DNA of 64,000 nt from Candidatus Sphingomonas phytovorans (GTDB lineage: Bacteria; Pseudomonadota; Alphaproteobacteria; Sphingomonadales; Sphingomonadaceae), in NCBI GenBank assembly GCA_029202385.1, contig CP119314.1, forward strand, positions 2,606,501 through 2,670,500. The letters are read 5' to 3'. A program made the translations under genes and the position numbers. A model generated the notes under the pieces. It saw only the letters and a program-made list of their open reading frames with translations, did not search any database and was not told the origin of the DNA. Below, one piece after another: positions 53,902-61,968 of this stretch (within the stretch, counting starts at the first letter, position 1; each line of letters begins with the position of its first letter).

Positions 53902-53957
53902 GATTCCTCGCGACTCGTGGAGTCAGGCCGGTTAGCGAAGAATTAACCTTTTGCGTT
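53902..53957 (+). promoter_or_regulatory. ctrA upstream control region: three GANTC sites and a CtrA-type box
   Basis: GATTC (53902), GACTC (53912) and GAGTC (53920) fall in 23 bp. TTAG-N7-TTAA (53932-53946) fits the CtrA box TTAA-N7-TTAA with one change, and a second TTAA-N7-CGTT follows. This layout suggests GcrA/CcrM input and CtrA autoregulation. Confidence 0.65.
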
Positions 53958-54043
53958 CATTCCTGATCAGGTTAATAGTTTGTGCAGGGTGCGTCGGGCC
54001 GTAGGGGGCATCGAGCGCCGCGAAGTGACAGGGGAACTGCCAG

Positions 54044-54751
54044 ATGCGCGTGCTGCTGATCGAAGACGAGCCGACGACCGCCAAGGCGATCGAGCTCATG
54101 CTGACGACCGAAGGCTTCAATGTCTACACGACCGATCTGGGCGAGGAAGGCCTCGATCTGGGCAAACTGTATGATTACGACATCATCCTGCTCGACCTGA
54201 ACCTGCCGGACATGCACGGCTATGACGTGCTGAAGAAGCTTCGGGTCGCCCGGGTGCAGACGCCGGTGCTGATCCTGTCGGGCATCAACGAGATGGATTC
54301 CAAGGTGCGCAGCTTCGGCTTCGGCGCCGACGATTACGTCACCAAGCCTTTCCACCGCGAAGAGCTGACCGCGCGCATCCACGCCGTGGTCCGCCGTTCC
54401 AAGGGCCATAGCCAGTCGGTCATCCGCACGGGCAAGCTCGCCGTGAACCTCGACGCCAAGACGGTCGAGGTCGATGGCAGCCGCGTCCACCTGACCGGCA
54501 AGGAATATGCGATGCTCGAGCTGCTGTCGCTCCGCAAGGGCACGACGCTGACCAAGGAAATGTTCCTGAATCACCTGTATGGCGGCATGGACGAGCCCGA
54601 ACTCAAGATCATCGACGTCTTCATCTGCAAGCTCCGCAAGAAGCTGAGCCTTGCCTGCGAGGGCGAGAACTATATCGAGACCGTCTGGGGCCGCGGCTAT
54701 GTGCTGCGCGACGCGGACGAAATCGGCGCACCGGTCGCCGAGGTCGCCTGA
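54044..54751 (+). CDS. ctrA: Cell-cycle response regulator CtrA
   Basis: 235 residues. The OmpR-type receiver has acidic pocket E7-D8 and phosphoacceptor Asp51 ([20 protein letters not shown]), and DDYVTKPF. The DNA-binding domain has [40 protein letters not shown] and [20 protein letters not shown]. These are characteristic of alphaproteobacterial CtrA. It governs replication and cell-cycle genes after phosphorylation by the CckA-ChpT relay (known for the family). GGGGAA precedes the ATG. Confidence 0.97.
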   Translation: MRVLLIEDEPTTAKAIELMLTTEGFNVYTTDLGEEGLDLGKLYDYDIILLDLNLPDMHGYDVLKKLRVARVQTPVLILSGINEMDSKVRSFGFGADDYVTKPFHREELTARIHAVVRRSKGHSQSVIRTGKLAVNLDAKTVEVDGSRVHLTGKEYAMLELLSLRKGTTLTKEMFLNHLYGGMDEPELKIIDVFICKLRKKLSLACEGENYIETVWGRGYVLRDADEIGAPVAEVA

Positions 54752-54784
54752 GCTTCACGATCCCCAGCAATCATTTCACGACGT

Positions 54785-54827
54785 AAGGCCGCGGCATCCG
54801 GGGGGATGTCGCGGCCTTTCGTTTTTT
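54785..54827 (+). terminator. Intrinsic terminator of ctrA
   Basis: AAGGCCGCGgCATC pairs with GATGtCGCGGCCTT around a G-rich loop, followed by TCGTTTTTT. A textbook stem and U tract. Confidence 0.92.
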
Positions 54828-54850
54828 GGGTGGCCAGGAATACACCGTCA

Positions 54851-54869
54851 CCCCGGACCTGTTCCGGGG
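54851..54869. repeat. Short palindromic repeat, GGA-N5-TCC family, left of GIY-YIG
   Basis: CCCCGGA-cctgt-TCCGGGG preceded by GTCA. Inverted in orientation relative to the copy at 55223-55243. Confidence 0.8.
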
Positions 54870-54887
54870 TCCATCGATCCGCGAACA

Positions 54888-55220
54888 CTACGGCAACTGA
54901 TCGAACCCGAACCCTACAGCAAGATCATTCCAGGCCGGATTGTCGCGCTCGATCAGGTTGATGCGCCAGTCGCGCCGCCACTTCTTGATCGTCTTTTCGC
55001 GTGCAATCGCGCCGTCCATCGTGTCGCCCGCCTCGAACCAGACGAGACGCTTGATGTTGTACTGCTTGGTGAAGCCATCAAACGTACCGTCGCGGTGCTG
55101 CTGGATACGGCCGATAAGATTCGAGGTCACACCGGTATAGAGACGCCCGTAAAAGGCGCTTGCCAGGATGTAGATGCAGGGTTGCCGCTCTCTCACAAAG
55201 GGCAGTTCTTGCGGAAACAT
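54888..55220 (-). CDS. GIY-YIG nuclease superfamily protein
   Basis: 110 residues from ATG 55220 (GTG 55196 gives the usual family start). Catalytic elements: CIYILASAFYGRLYTGVTSN for GIY-YIG, then LIGRIQQHRDGTFDGFTKQY and VWFEAGDTMDGAIAREKTIK with the catalytic Glu. These small proteins are common in alphaproteobacteria, with no settled role. It is bracketed on both sides by copies of the same short palindrome in inverted orientation. Confidence 0.87.
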   Translation of the reverse strand: MFPQELPFVRERQPCIYILASAFYGRLYTGVTSNLIGRIQQHRDGTFDGFTKQYNIKRLVWFEAGDTMDGAIAREKTIKKWRRDWRINLIERDNPAWNDLAVGFGFDQLP

Positions 55221-55222
55221 GG

Positions 55223-55243
55223 ATGCCGGAACAAGTCCGGCAT
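55223..55243. repeat. Short palindromic repeat, GGA-N5-TCC family, right of GIY-YIG
   Basis: TGCCGGA-acaag-TCCGGCA followed by TGACG, directly upstream of the GIY-YIG start codon. Confidence 0.8.
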
Positions 55244-55263
55244 GACGATCGGGTAAGAAAATC

Positions 55264-56907
55264 CTATTTCCGCACGAACTCCTTGTGCCCGCCGACCCAG
55301 GTCTCCTCGACCTTCGTGGCGCGCAAATCGCCTGGGCTTGCCAGCAACGGATCCCGGTCGACGATGATGAAGTCGGCGCGCTGGCCGGGTGCGAGCCGGC
55401 CGAATTTCTCTTCCGCGAACCCGGCATAGGCGGCCGCGCCCGTGAACGCCCACCAGGCCTGTTCGCGAGTCAGCTTTTCCTCCGGCCGCCAGCCGCCATA
55501 GGGCTGGCCTTCAGCATCCTGCCGGGTGAACCCCGCCGCCCAGCCGGCAAAGGGATCCGGGCTCTCGACCGGATAGTCCGAGCCGAACGCCAGCACCGCG
55601 CCGTTCTTCAGCATCGAAGCCCAGGCATAGGCCCCCGCGAGCCGGGCCGGGCCGAGCCGCGCCTCCGCCATCGCGCGGTCGGACGTCTGGTGCACCGGCT
55701 GCATCGACGCGATCGTGCCGTGCTGGCCGAAGCGCGGCAGGTCGGCCGGATCGACGATCTGGGCATGCTCGATCCGCCAGCGGCGATCGCCCTTGTAGGT
55801 TTCGGACAGTTCCTCGATCGCATCGAGTACCTGCGCATTGGCCTTGTCGCCGATCGCGTGGACCGCGACCTGGTAATTGTCCATCGCCGCGCGGCTCATC
55901 AGGTTGCGGATCACGTCGTCGGCCATGAAGCCAAGGCCCGACTGTTTGGGAACGTCGCTATAAGGAGCCTTGAGCCACGCGCCGCGCGAACCGAGCGCAC
56001 CATCGGCATAAAGCTTCACGCCGCCCATCCGCAGCCGATCGGCGTAGAGCCAGGAGGTGGGCCCTGCCCCGCCGACCCGGATCGCCGTCTCGACACCGCT
56101 GCTGTAGCTCATGATGCGGATGCGGAGCGCGCCCGCATCTCCGGCGCGGCGATAGCTGAGCCAGTCGTCAAGACTGGTGCCCATGTCAGCCGTCGCGGTG
56201 ATGCCGAGGCTGAGCAGCCGCGCCTGCGCCTTGAGGAAGGCTGCGTCGCGATCCTTGGGCAAAGGCTGCGGCACGGCCTTGGCGACCAGCTCCATCGCCG
56301 CGTCGACGAACACGCCGTTCGGCTGCAGGCCGGTCTTCTCGATCCGGCCGCCCGGCGGCGCAACGCTTTTGAGGGTAACGCCTGCCGCCTTCATCGCGGC
56401 GCTGTTGCCCCAGCTCGCATGGCCGTCGGCGCGGGACAGCCAGACCGGACGATCGCTCACCACCGCATCGAGATCGGCCGCGGTCGGGAAGCGGCCAAGG
56501 CCCCATGCCTCCTGGTTCCAGCCACCGCCGAGGACCCATTTCTTGTCAGGATTCGCCGCGACATAAGCAGCGATCCTGGCCAGGGCCTCGTCGAGCGATT
56601 TCGTGCCCGACAGATCGAGTTCGACATCGCGAAAGCCCAGTTCCATCACATGACCATGCGCGTCGATGAAGCCGGGGAGCAGGACCTTCCCCTTCATATC
56701 GGCGCGCCAGTCAAGTTTCTCCGGACGCTTGTCGCTGGGCTGCATCAGCCGGATGACCTTGCCGTCGGGCGTCATCAGCAGGCCGTTAAAGTGGACGACC
56801 TTGCCATCCTTGTCGAGCGTCATGCCGTTGACATTGTCGACCAGGGCATCGGCGAAAGCGGGTGCGGAAAATGCGAGTGCGGCCGCCGCCGCGACAAGGA
56901 GCCTCAC
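55264..56907 (-). CDS. Exported amidohydrolase (YtcJ-like)
   Basis: 547 residues with a signal peptide (RLLVAAAAALAFSAPAFADA). The amidohydrolase metal motif is LPGFIDAHGHVMELG. Further ligands fit VAVHAIGDKANAQVL, RIEHAQIVDPADLPRF and FGSDYPVESPDPFAG; the end GQRADFIIVDRDPLL is common to the group. YtcJ-type family; natural substrate unknown. GTG start overlaps the upstream dehydrogenase stop (GTGA), so the two are coupled. Confidence 0.9.
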   Translation of the reverse strand: MRLLVAAAAALAFSAPAFADALVDNVNGMTLDKDGKVVHFNGLLMTPDGKVIRLMQPSDKRPEKLDWRADMKGKVLLPGFIDAHGHVMELGFRDVELDLSGTKSLDEALARIAAYVAANPDKKWVLGGGWNQEAWGLGRFPTAADLDAVVSDRPVWLSRADGHASWGNSAAMKAAGVTLKSVAPPGGRIEKTGLQPNGVFVDAAMELVAKAVPQPLPKDRDAAFLKAQARLLSLGITATADMGTSLDDWLSYRRAGDAGALRIRIMSYSSGVETAIRVGGAGPTSWLYADRLRMGGVKLYADGALGSRGAWLKAPYSDVPKQSGLGFMADDVIRNLMSRAAMDNYQVAVHAIGDKANAQVLDAIEELSETYKGDRRWRIEHAQIVDPADLPRFGQHGTIASMQPVHQTSDRAMAEARLGPARLAGAYAWASMLKNGAVLAFGSDYPVESPDPFAGWAAGFTRQDAEGQPYGGWRPEEKLTREQAWWAFTGAAAYAGFAEEKFGRLAPGQRADFIIVDRDPLLASPGDLRATKVEETWVGGHKEFVRK

Positions 56908-57770
56908 CGCGGCAACCTGCGCACCAGCGAGCTCGTATCGTTGCGACCGCCACCCATCTTCTGGACGTCGGCATAGAATTGATCGACCAGCGCCGTCAGC
57001 GGCAGCGTGGCTCCGTTCCGCCGTGCCTCGTCAAGCGTGAGGCCGAGATCCTTGCGCATCCAGTCGACCGCGAAGCCGAAATCGAACTTGTCCTCGCTCA
57101 TCGTCGCCCAGCGATTGACCATCTGCCAGCTCGACGCAGCGCCGCCCGATACCGCCTCGAATACCTTGTCGGTGTCGAGGCCGGCAATCTGCGCGAAACG
57201 CAGTGCTTCCGCCACGCCCTGCACCACGCCCGCGATCGCGATCTGGTTGACCATCTTGGTCGTCTGGCCCGCACCCGCCGCGCCGATATGGACGATGCGC
57301 AGCGCATAGGCCTGCATCAGCGGCTCAGCCACGGCCATCGCCTCGGCGGTGCCGCCGCACATGATCGAGAGCTTGCCGTTTTCGGCGCCCGCCTGGCCAC
57401 CCGAGACGGGGGCATCGACCACGAGCAAGCCCCTGGCCCCGCCCTCTTCCGCCAGCCAACGCGCGATCTGCGCTGAGACAGTGGTGTGATCGACGAACAG
57501 GCTGCCCGCCGCCATCGCGCCGAACGCACCGTCGACGCCCAGCATCACCTCGGCCAAGTCGTCGTCATTGCCGACACAGCTGAACACCGCATCCTTGCCG
57601 GCCGCGGCCTCGGCCGGGGTCGCCGCGACCGTGCCGCCATGTTTCCCGGCCCAGGCCTCGGCCTTGGCGCGCGAGCGGTTGTAGACGGTGACGCTGTGGC
57701 CGGCGGCGGCGAGATGCCCCGCCATCGGCGCGCCCATCACTCCGGTTCCGATGAATGCGATATTGCTCAT
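56904..57770 (-). CDS. NAD(P)-dependent beta-hydroxyacid dehydrogenase
   Basis: 288 residues. Rossmann motif FIGTGVMGAPMAGHLAAAGH, substrate motif DAPVSGGQAGAENGKLSIMC and GQTTKMVNQIAIAGVVQGVA with the catalytic Lys. A paralogue of mmsB at 4425-5309; outside the valine operon it more likely handles another 3-hydroxyacid such as tartronate semialdehyde or succinate semialdehyde (inference). Coupled to the downstream amidohydrolase. Confidence 0.88.
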   Translation of the reverse strand: MSNIAFIGTGVMGAPMAGHLAAAGHSVTVYNRSRAKAEAWAGKHGGTVAATPAEAAAGKDAVFSCVGNDDDLAEVMLGVDGAFGAMAAGSLFVDHTTVSAQIARWLAEEGGARGLLVVDAPVSGGQAGAENGKLSIMCGGTAEAMAVAEPLMQAYALRIVHIGAAGAGQTTKMVNQIAIAGVVQGVAEALRFAQIAGLDTDKVFEAVSGGAASSWQMVNRWATMSEDKFDFGFAVDWMRKDLGLTLDEARRNGATLPLTALVDQFYADVQKMGGGRNDTSSLVRRLPR

Positions 57771-57876
57771 GGCGTCGCGATAGAGGCTGTTTTCGCGTCA
57801 TGCTAGATGAGAGTGACAAGGCACATGCCGTAACGACCATTGCGGCTGACGATTTCAGGGCCTACCTCGCCCACCT

Positions 57877-59115
57877 ATGGCTACCGATCCCCTGCCCGCC
57901 GCCGAAACGCTCCCCGTCACCCTGGCCGACGTCAAGGCGGCGCATGCGCGGATCGCCACGTCGATCGTCCGGACGCCCACCTTCATCAGCAAGACGCTGT
58001 CCAGGCTGACCGGCGCCACCGTCTATCTGAAGTTCGAGAACCTTCAGTTCACCGCAGCCTATAAGGAGCGCGGCGCACTCAACACGCTGTTGCAGCTCGG
58101 CCCGGAGACCAAGGGCGTGATCGCCGCCTCGGCCGGCAACCACGCACAGGGCCTGGCGTATCACGCCAACCGGCTCGGCATTCCCGCGACGATCGTGATG
58201 CCGACCACGACGCCGACGGTGAAGGTCACCCAGACCGAGGGCCACGGCGCGACGGTCGTGCTGTTCGGCACCACCTTCGACGCAGCCTATGCCCATGCCC
58301 GCGAGCTTGAAACGGAGCGCGGCCTGACCTTCGTCCATCCGTTCGACGATGTCCGGGTGATCGCGGGCCAGGGCACCGTCGCGCTGGAGATGCTGGAAGA
58401 TGCCCCGGCGATCGACACCTTCATCACGCCGATCGGCGGCGGCGGGCTGATCTCCGGCACGGCGACGGTCGCCCGCGCGGCCGACCATCCGGTCGAAGTG
58501 ATCGGCGTGCAGGCCGAGCTGTTCCCGTCAATGTATAACCGCCTCAACGGCACCGACCTGCCCTGCGCCGGCGACACGCTCGCCGAGGGCATCGCGGTGA
58601 AGGAGCCGGGCGGGATCACGTCGCGCATGGTGAAGGCGCTTGTCGACGACATCGTGCTGGTCAGCGAGCGCAGCCTGGAGGAATCGGTCAGCCTGCTGCT
58701 CCAGATCGAGAAGACCGTGGTCGAGGGCGCCGGCGCGGCGGGTCTGGCCGCGCTGCTCCAGCATCCCGAGCGCTTCAAGGGCAAGACCGTCGGCATCATC
58801 CTGTGCGGCGGCAATATCGACACGCGGCTGCTCGCCAATGTGCTGCTGCGCGACCTGGCCCGGTCGGGCCGGCTCGCGCGCCTGCGCATCAGGCTGCAGG
58901 ACCAGCCGGGCGCGTTGTTCAATGTCGCCCGGATCTTCGACGCCGAACGGGTCAACATCATCGAAATCTATCACCAGCGCGTGTTCACCACGCTGCCGGC
59001 CAAGGGCCTGATCACCGACATCGAGTGCGAGACGCGCGACAAGGCGCATCTCGACCGGCTGATGGCGGCGTTGCGCGCGGATGGGTACGAAGTCAGTCCG
59101 GTCGAACTCGCCTGA
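57877..59115 (+). CDS. ilvA: Threonine ammonia-lyase with ACT domain
   Basis: 412 residues. PLP-binding lysine in AAYKERGALNTLLQ, glycine loop PIGGGGLISG, AASAGNHAQGLAYHA upstream. C-terminal ACT domain starts near residue 340 (RIRLQDQPGALFNVARIFDA). Length and single ACT domain fit the 400-residue class of threonine ammonia-lyases (ilvA/tdcB group). Converts threonine to 2-oxobutyrate for isoleucine or for degradation. Divergent from the dehydrogenase/amidohydrolase pair. Confidence 0.92.
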   Translation: MATDPLPAAETLPVTLADVKAAHARIATSIVRTPTFISKTLSRLTGATVYLKFENLQFTAAYKERGALNTLLQLGPETKGVIAASAGNHAQGLAYHANRLGIPATIVMPTTTPTVKVTQTEGHGATVVLFGTTFDAAYAHARELETERGLTFVHPFDDVRVIAGQGTVALEMLEDAPAIDTFITPIGGGGLISGTATVARAADHPVEVIGVQAELFPSMYNRLNGTDLPCAGDTLAEGIAVKEPGGITSRMVKALVDDIVLVSERSLEESVSLLLQIEKTVVEGAGAAGLAALLQHPERFKGKTVGIILCGGNIDTRLLANVLLRDLARSGRLARLRIRLQDQPGALFNVARIFDAERVNIIEIYHQRVFTTLPAKGLITDIECETRDKAHLDRLMAALRADGYEVSPVELA

Positions 59116-59121
59116 CGAAAT

Positions 59122-59289
59122 GAATCACAGCTGCGGTGAACCGATTCCCGCGACTCTATCCGCGAGTCGCGGGATGCGATATGGTGCGCGTCAAGTCCGC
59201 TCGGGCCATGAATCTCCAAGACTCAAAGCAACCGCAGCGTTAACTCTCTTTCATGGTAAAGCCACTTTTCATCACGACTCAGGCGATTC
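59122..59289. promoter_or_regulatory. Cluster of eight GANTC (CcrM) sites
   Basis: GANTC occurs at 59122, 59143, 59152, 59164, 59210, 59220, 59276 and 59285. Two of them form the arms of a perfect inverted repeat, CCCGCGACTC-tatccgc-GAGTCGCGGG (59147-59173). The 227-nt gap between ilvA and bpt has no ORF I can support. Confidence 0.75.
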
Positions 59290-59342
59290 ATAACGGGGTC
59301 GAACCAGGCACCGGGCCAAGGTGGAAAAGGAGGCTATAGGCG

Positions 59343-60137
59343 GTGACCGCGCCATTTCGTTTTCCGCGCTTCTTCGTGACGAGCCCGTCCCCCTGCCCCT
59401 ATCTGCCGGGGCGCCAGGAGCGGAAGGTCTTCACCGAGCTGAACGGCCCGCACGCCGGCGATCTCAACGACGCACTGGGCCGGATCGGCTTCCGCCGCAG
59501 CCAGTCGGTCGCGTACCGGCCGAGTTGCGCCGGCTGCACCGCCTGCGTCTCGGTCCGTGTCGTCGCGTCGGATTTCGTACCCAACGCCACCCAGCGCAAA
59601 CAGATCCGCCGCAATGCGGACCTTGAGGTCAGCCCCTGCCGCGCCTGGGCGACCGACGAGCAATATCAGCTTCTGCGCCGCTATCTCGCTTCGCGCCATC
59701 CCGGCGGCGGCATGGCCGACATGGACGAAGGCGATTATGCCGACATGGTCGAGCATTCGCCGGTCAACAGCTACATCATCGAATATCGCGAGCCATCGCA
59801 GAACGGCGTGCGCGGACGGCTGATCGGGGCGTGCCTGACCGACCAGCAGGCGGACGGGCTGTCGATGATCTACAGCTTCTTCGACGCCGAACATTCGCTG
59901 CGCGCCGGCATGGGCAACATGATCATCATGGACCATATCCTGCGCGCGCGGAGCATCGGCTTGCCTTATGTCTATCTCGGCTATTGGGTGAAGGGGTCGG
60001 AGCGCATGGCGTACAAGACGCGCTATCGCCCGATCGAAGTGCTTGGCCCGACCGGCTGGACCGTGCTGACCGACGAGGACGCGACCTACGCGCCGCCCGC
60101 GCAGAAGAACGTGCTGATGGCGGACGAACTGGCCTGA
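59343..60137 (+). CDS. bpt: Aspartate/glutamate leucyl-transferase (ATE family)
   Basis: 264 residues. [20 protein letters not shown] with the conserved cysteine region, [20 protein letters not shown], then the GNAT-like half [20 protein letters not shown] and [20 protein letters not shown]. It attaches Leu to proteins with N-terminal Asp/Glu, marking them for ClpAP (known for bacterial Bpt). GTG start with AAAAGGAGG upstream. Confidence 0.94.
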   Translation: MTAPFRFPRFFVTSPSPCPYLPGRQERKVFTELNGPHAGDLNDALGRIGFRRSQSVAYRPSCAGCTACVSVRVVASDFVPNATQRKQIRRNADLEVSPCRAWATDEQYQLLRRYLASRHPGGGMADMDEGDYADMVEHSPVNSYIIEYREPSQNGVRGRLIGACLTDQQADGLSMIYSFFDAEHSLRAGMGNMIIMDHILRARSIGLPYVYLGYWVKGSERMAYKTRYRPIEVLGPTGWTVLTDEDATYAPPAQKNVLMADELA

Positions 60138-60147
60138 GCACGATTCC

Positions 60148-60167
60148 CCTCCCGCAAGAGCGGGAGG
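60148..60167. terminator. Bidirectional hairpin between bpt and the transglutaminase-like gene
   Basis: CCTCCCGC-aaga-GCGGGAGG, 10 nt beyond the bpt stop, between convergent genes. Confidence 0.7.
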
Positions 60168-60173
60168 CCTGAA

Positions 60174-60992
60174 TCAATCCTGCGGACTTCCCCTTCCGAC
60201 GTGCAGGTCCACGTCGAGTTCTTCACTGCCTTCGCCGAGCCTTGATCCGGCAACGGGTGCGGCGCCAGCGGAATCAAGCGCCACCGCGACACGCGCATGC
60301 GCCTCGTCAGCCGACAGCCCGGTGCAGGGATCGAACGCAACCCAGCCGAGCCCCTCGACCCAGGCCTCAGCCCAGCCATGCGGCGCCGGTGGCGTGTCGC
60401 CGATGACGCAGACCGAGCTGTAGCCGGAAACGTAGCGCGCCGGCACACCGAGCCCGCGCGCAGCGGCGGCGAACATCTGCGCAAAATCGCGCGGCGTCGC
60501 ACTCTCCAGCATGAATGCCTCCGCCACGGTCCGCCCGGAAACGGGACGGCCGCGATCAAGCGCGAAACGCCGGTGGAAGGCCAGGTTCAGCGCGTGAAGC
60601 CGTTCTACCGGATCATCTCTGCCGTCCACCGCCTCCGCCGCGAACCCGGCCAGCGCGACGCTCGGTTCGGTCAGCGGCGTCGTGCGCAGGAACAGCGGTG
60701 GCGGCAGCGGCTCGTGCGCGCCATGGACGATGCCGTTGGAGCTATTGGTCAGCACCTCGCCCGAGACGGATATCTCGATATGGCCGATCGGGCCCTCGAC
60801 ATAGAGCATCGTCACCCGGTTGCCGAAGCCGTCGCGACCCGGGCGCATCCGCGCATCGCAATCCACATGGAGCTGCCAGCCCGCGACGGTCTGGTCGTGC
60901 GTATCCTCCGGCGTGAGGCGGAGCATCTGGGTGAGGCGCCCTTGCGGCACCGAGAAGCGATAGATCGTTCGGTGGTCGACCGTTATCCGCAT
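60174..60992 (-). CDS. Transglutaminase-like protein lacking the catalytic cysteine
   Basis: 272 residues. An N-terminal beta-rich domain (RITVDHRTIYRFSVPQGRLT) precedes a transglutaminase core. In active members the nucleophile lies in GVCQD(F/H)AH; here the aligned segment is SATPRDFAQMFAAAARGLGV, so Pro replaces Cys. The His (PHGWAEAW) and Asp (WVAFDPCTG) remain. The protein may bind rather than cleave peptides. Start overlaps the alpha-E stop (ATGA): last gene of a three-gene operon. Confidence 0.9.
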   Translation of the reverse strand: MRITVDHRTIYRFSVPQGRLTQMLRLTPEDTHDQTVAGWQLHVDCDARMRPGRDGFGNRVTMLYVEGPIGHIEISVSGEVLTNSSNGIVHGAHEPLPPPLFLRTTPLTEPSVALAGFAAEAVDGRDDPVERLHALNLAFHRRFALDRGRPVSGRTVAEAFMLESATPRDFAQMFAAAARGLGVPARYVSGYSSVCVIGDTPPAPHGWAEAWVEGLGWVAFDPCTGLSADEAHARVAVALDSAGAAPVAGSRLGEGSEELDVDLHVGRGSPQD

Positions 60993-61927
60993 CAGCCGAA
61001 CTTGAACTGCCGGCCGATCGCCTCATGGAGGAGATCATTCTCGGCGTTGAAGGCCTGGAGATACTGGTGCAGCCCGTTGGCGATCACTTCGCCAGAACGG
61101 GTCTTGCCCAGTCGTTGCTGGCGCATCCGCGCCATGCGGTCAGCCTCGCCGTGAAGGCCGGTACGCTTGGCGAGCAGGTTGAGGATTTCGAGCGTCTCCT
61201 CGGCCGAGGCAGCGAGGCTGCGCGGCAATTCGGCGCGGGAGATCAGCAGGTCGATCACGTTCGACGGCCGCAGCCCTTCCGAATAAAGCCAGCGATAGGC
61301 GGTGACCGCGGAGACGGTCTGCAGGATCGTTGTCCACTGGTCGCGATCGACCACGCCGCCGACCTGCTCGCCCTCCGGCAGCAGCAGGTGGTATTTCACG
61401 TCGAGCAGGCGGGCGGTATTGTCGGCGCGCTCGACCGCCTGGCCGAGGCGGATGAACCAGGTGGTCTGGTTGCGCAGCATGCGGTGGATCGCCCCCTCGA
61501 ACCCGCGCGCTTCCGTCTTCACCGCATCGACCAGTCCGAGCGTCGCGGTAACGCCGCCGGGGCTCGATCGGCTGTGGAAGATCAGCCAGACGCGGTTGAT
61601 CGCCGTCCAGGCCTCGCGGGTCAGCGCGGTACGCACCGCGCGCGCATTGTTGCGCGCCATGTCGAGGCAGCGGACGATCGACCCGGGGTGGCTCCCATCG
61701 AGCGTCAGGAAGCGCACGACATGCTGCTGGGTCATTGTCTCGCCGGTCGCGGCGAAGGCGGCGTCGGTTTCAGTGACGGCGAGGGCGCTGGCCCAGGCAG
61801 CCTCTCCGGCCGGGCGCGGCGAGAGGACATCGAGCCGAACGGTCGCCTCGACAAGCCGCGCGATGAAATCGGCGCGCTCGATATAGCGGCCAAGCCAGTA
61901 GAGCGAGGAGGCGGTGCGGGAGAGCAT
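60992..61927 (-). CDS. Alpha-E domain protein
   Basis: 311 residues, almost entirely helical. It begins MLSRTASSLYWLGRYIERAD and contains IRLGQAVERADNTARLLDVK, with paired glutamates and arginines typical of the alpha-E family (COG2307). Known to co-occur with circularly permuted ATP-grasp proteins, where it may act on the peptide substrate. Lies 41 nt after the ATP-grasp gene. Confidence 0.93.
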   Translation of the reverse strand: MLSRTASSLYWLGRYIERADFIARLVEATVRLDVLSPRPAGEAAWASALAVTETDAAFAATGETMTQQHVVRFLTLDGSHPGSIVRCLDMARNNARAVRTALTREAWTAINRVWLIFHSRSSPGGVTATLGLVDAVKTEARGFEGAIHRMLRNQTTWFIRLGQAVERADNTARLLDVKYHLLLPEGEQVGGVVDRDQWTTILQTVSAVTAYRWLYSEGLRPSNVIDLLISRAELPRSLAASAEETLEILNLLAKRTGLHGEADRMARMRQQRLGKTRSGEVIANGLHQYLQAFNAENDLLHEAIGRQFKFG

Positions 61928-61968
61928 TTAAATCCCCCCCGCGCCGAGGAGGACCTGCCCCGCGCCCC

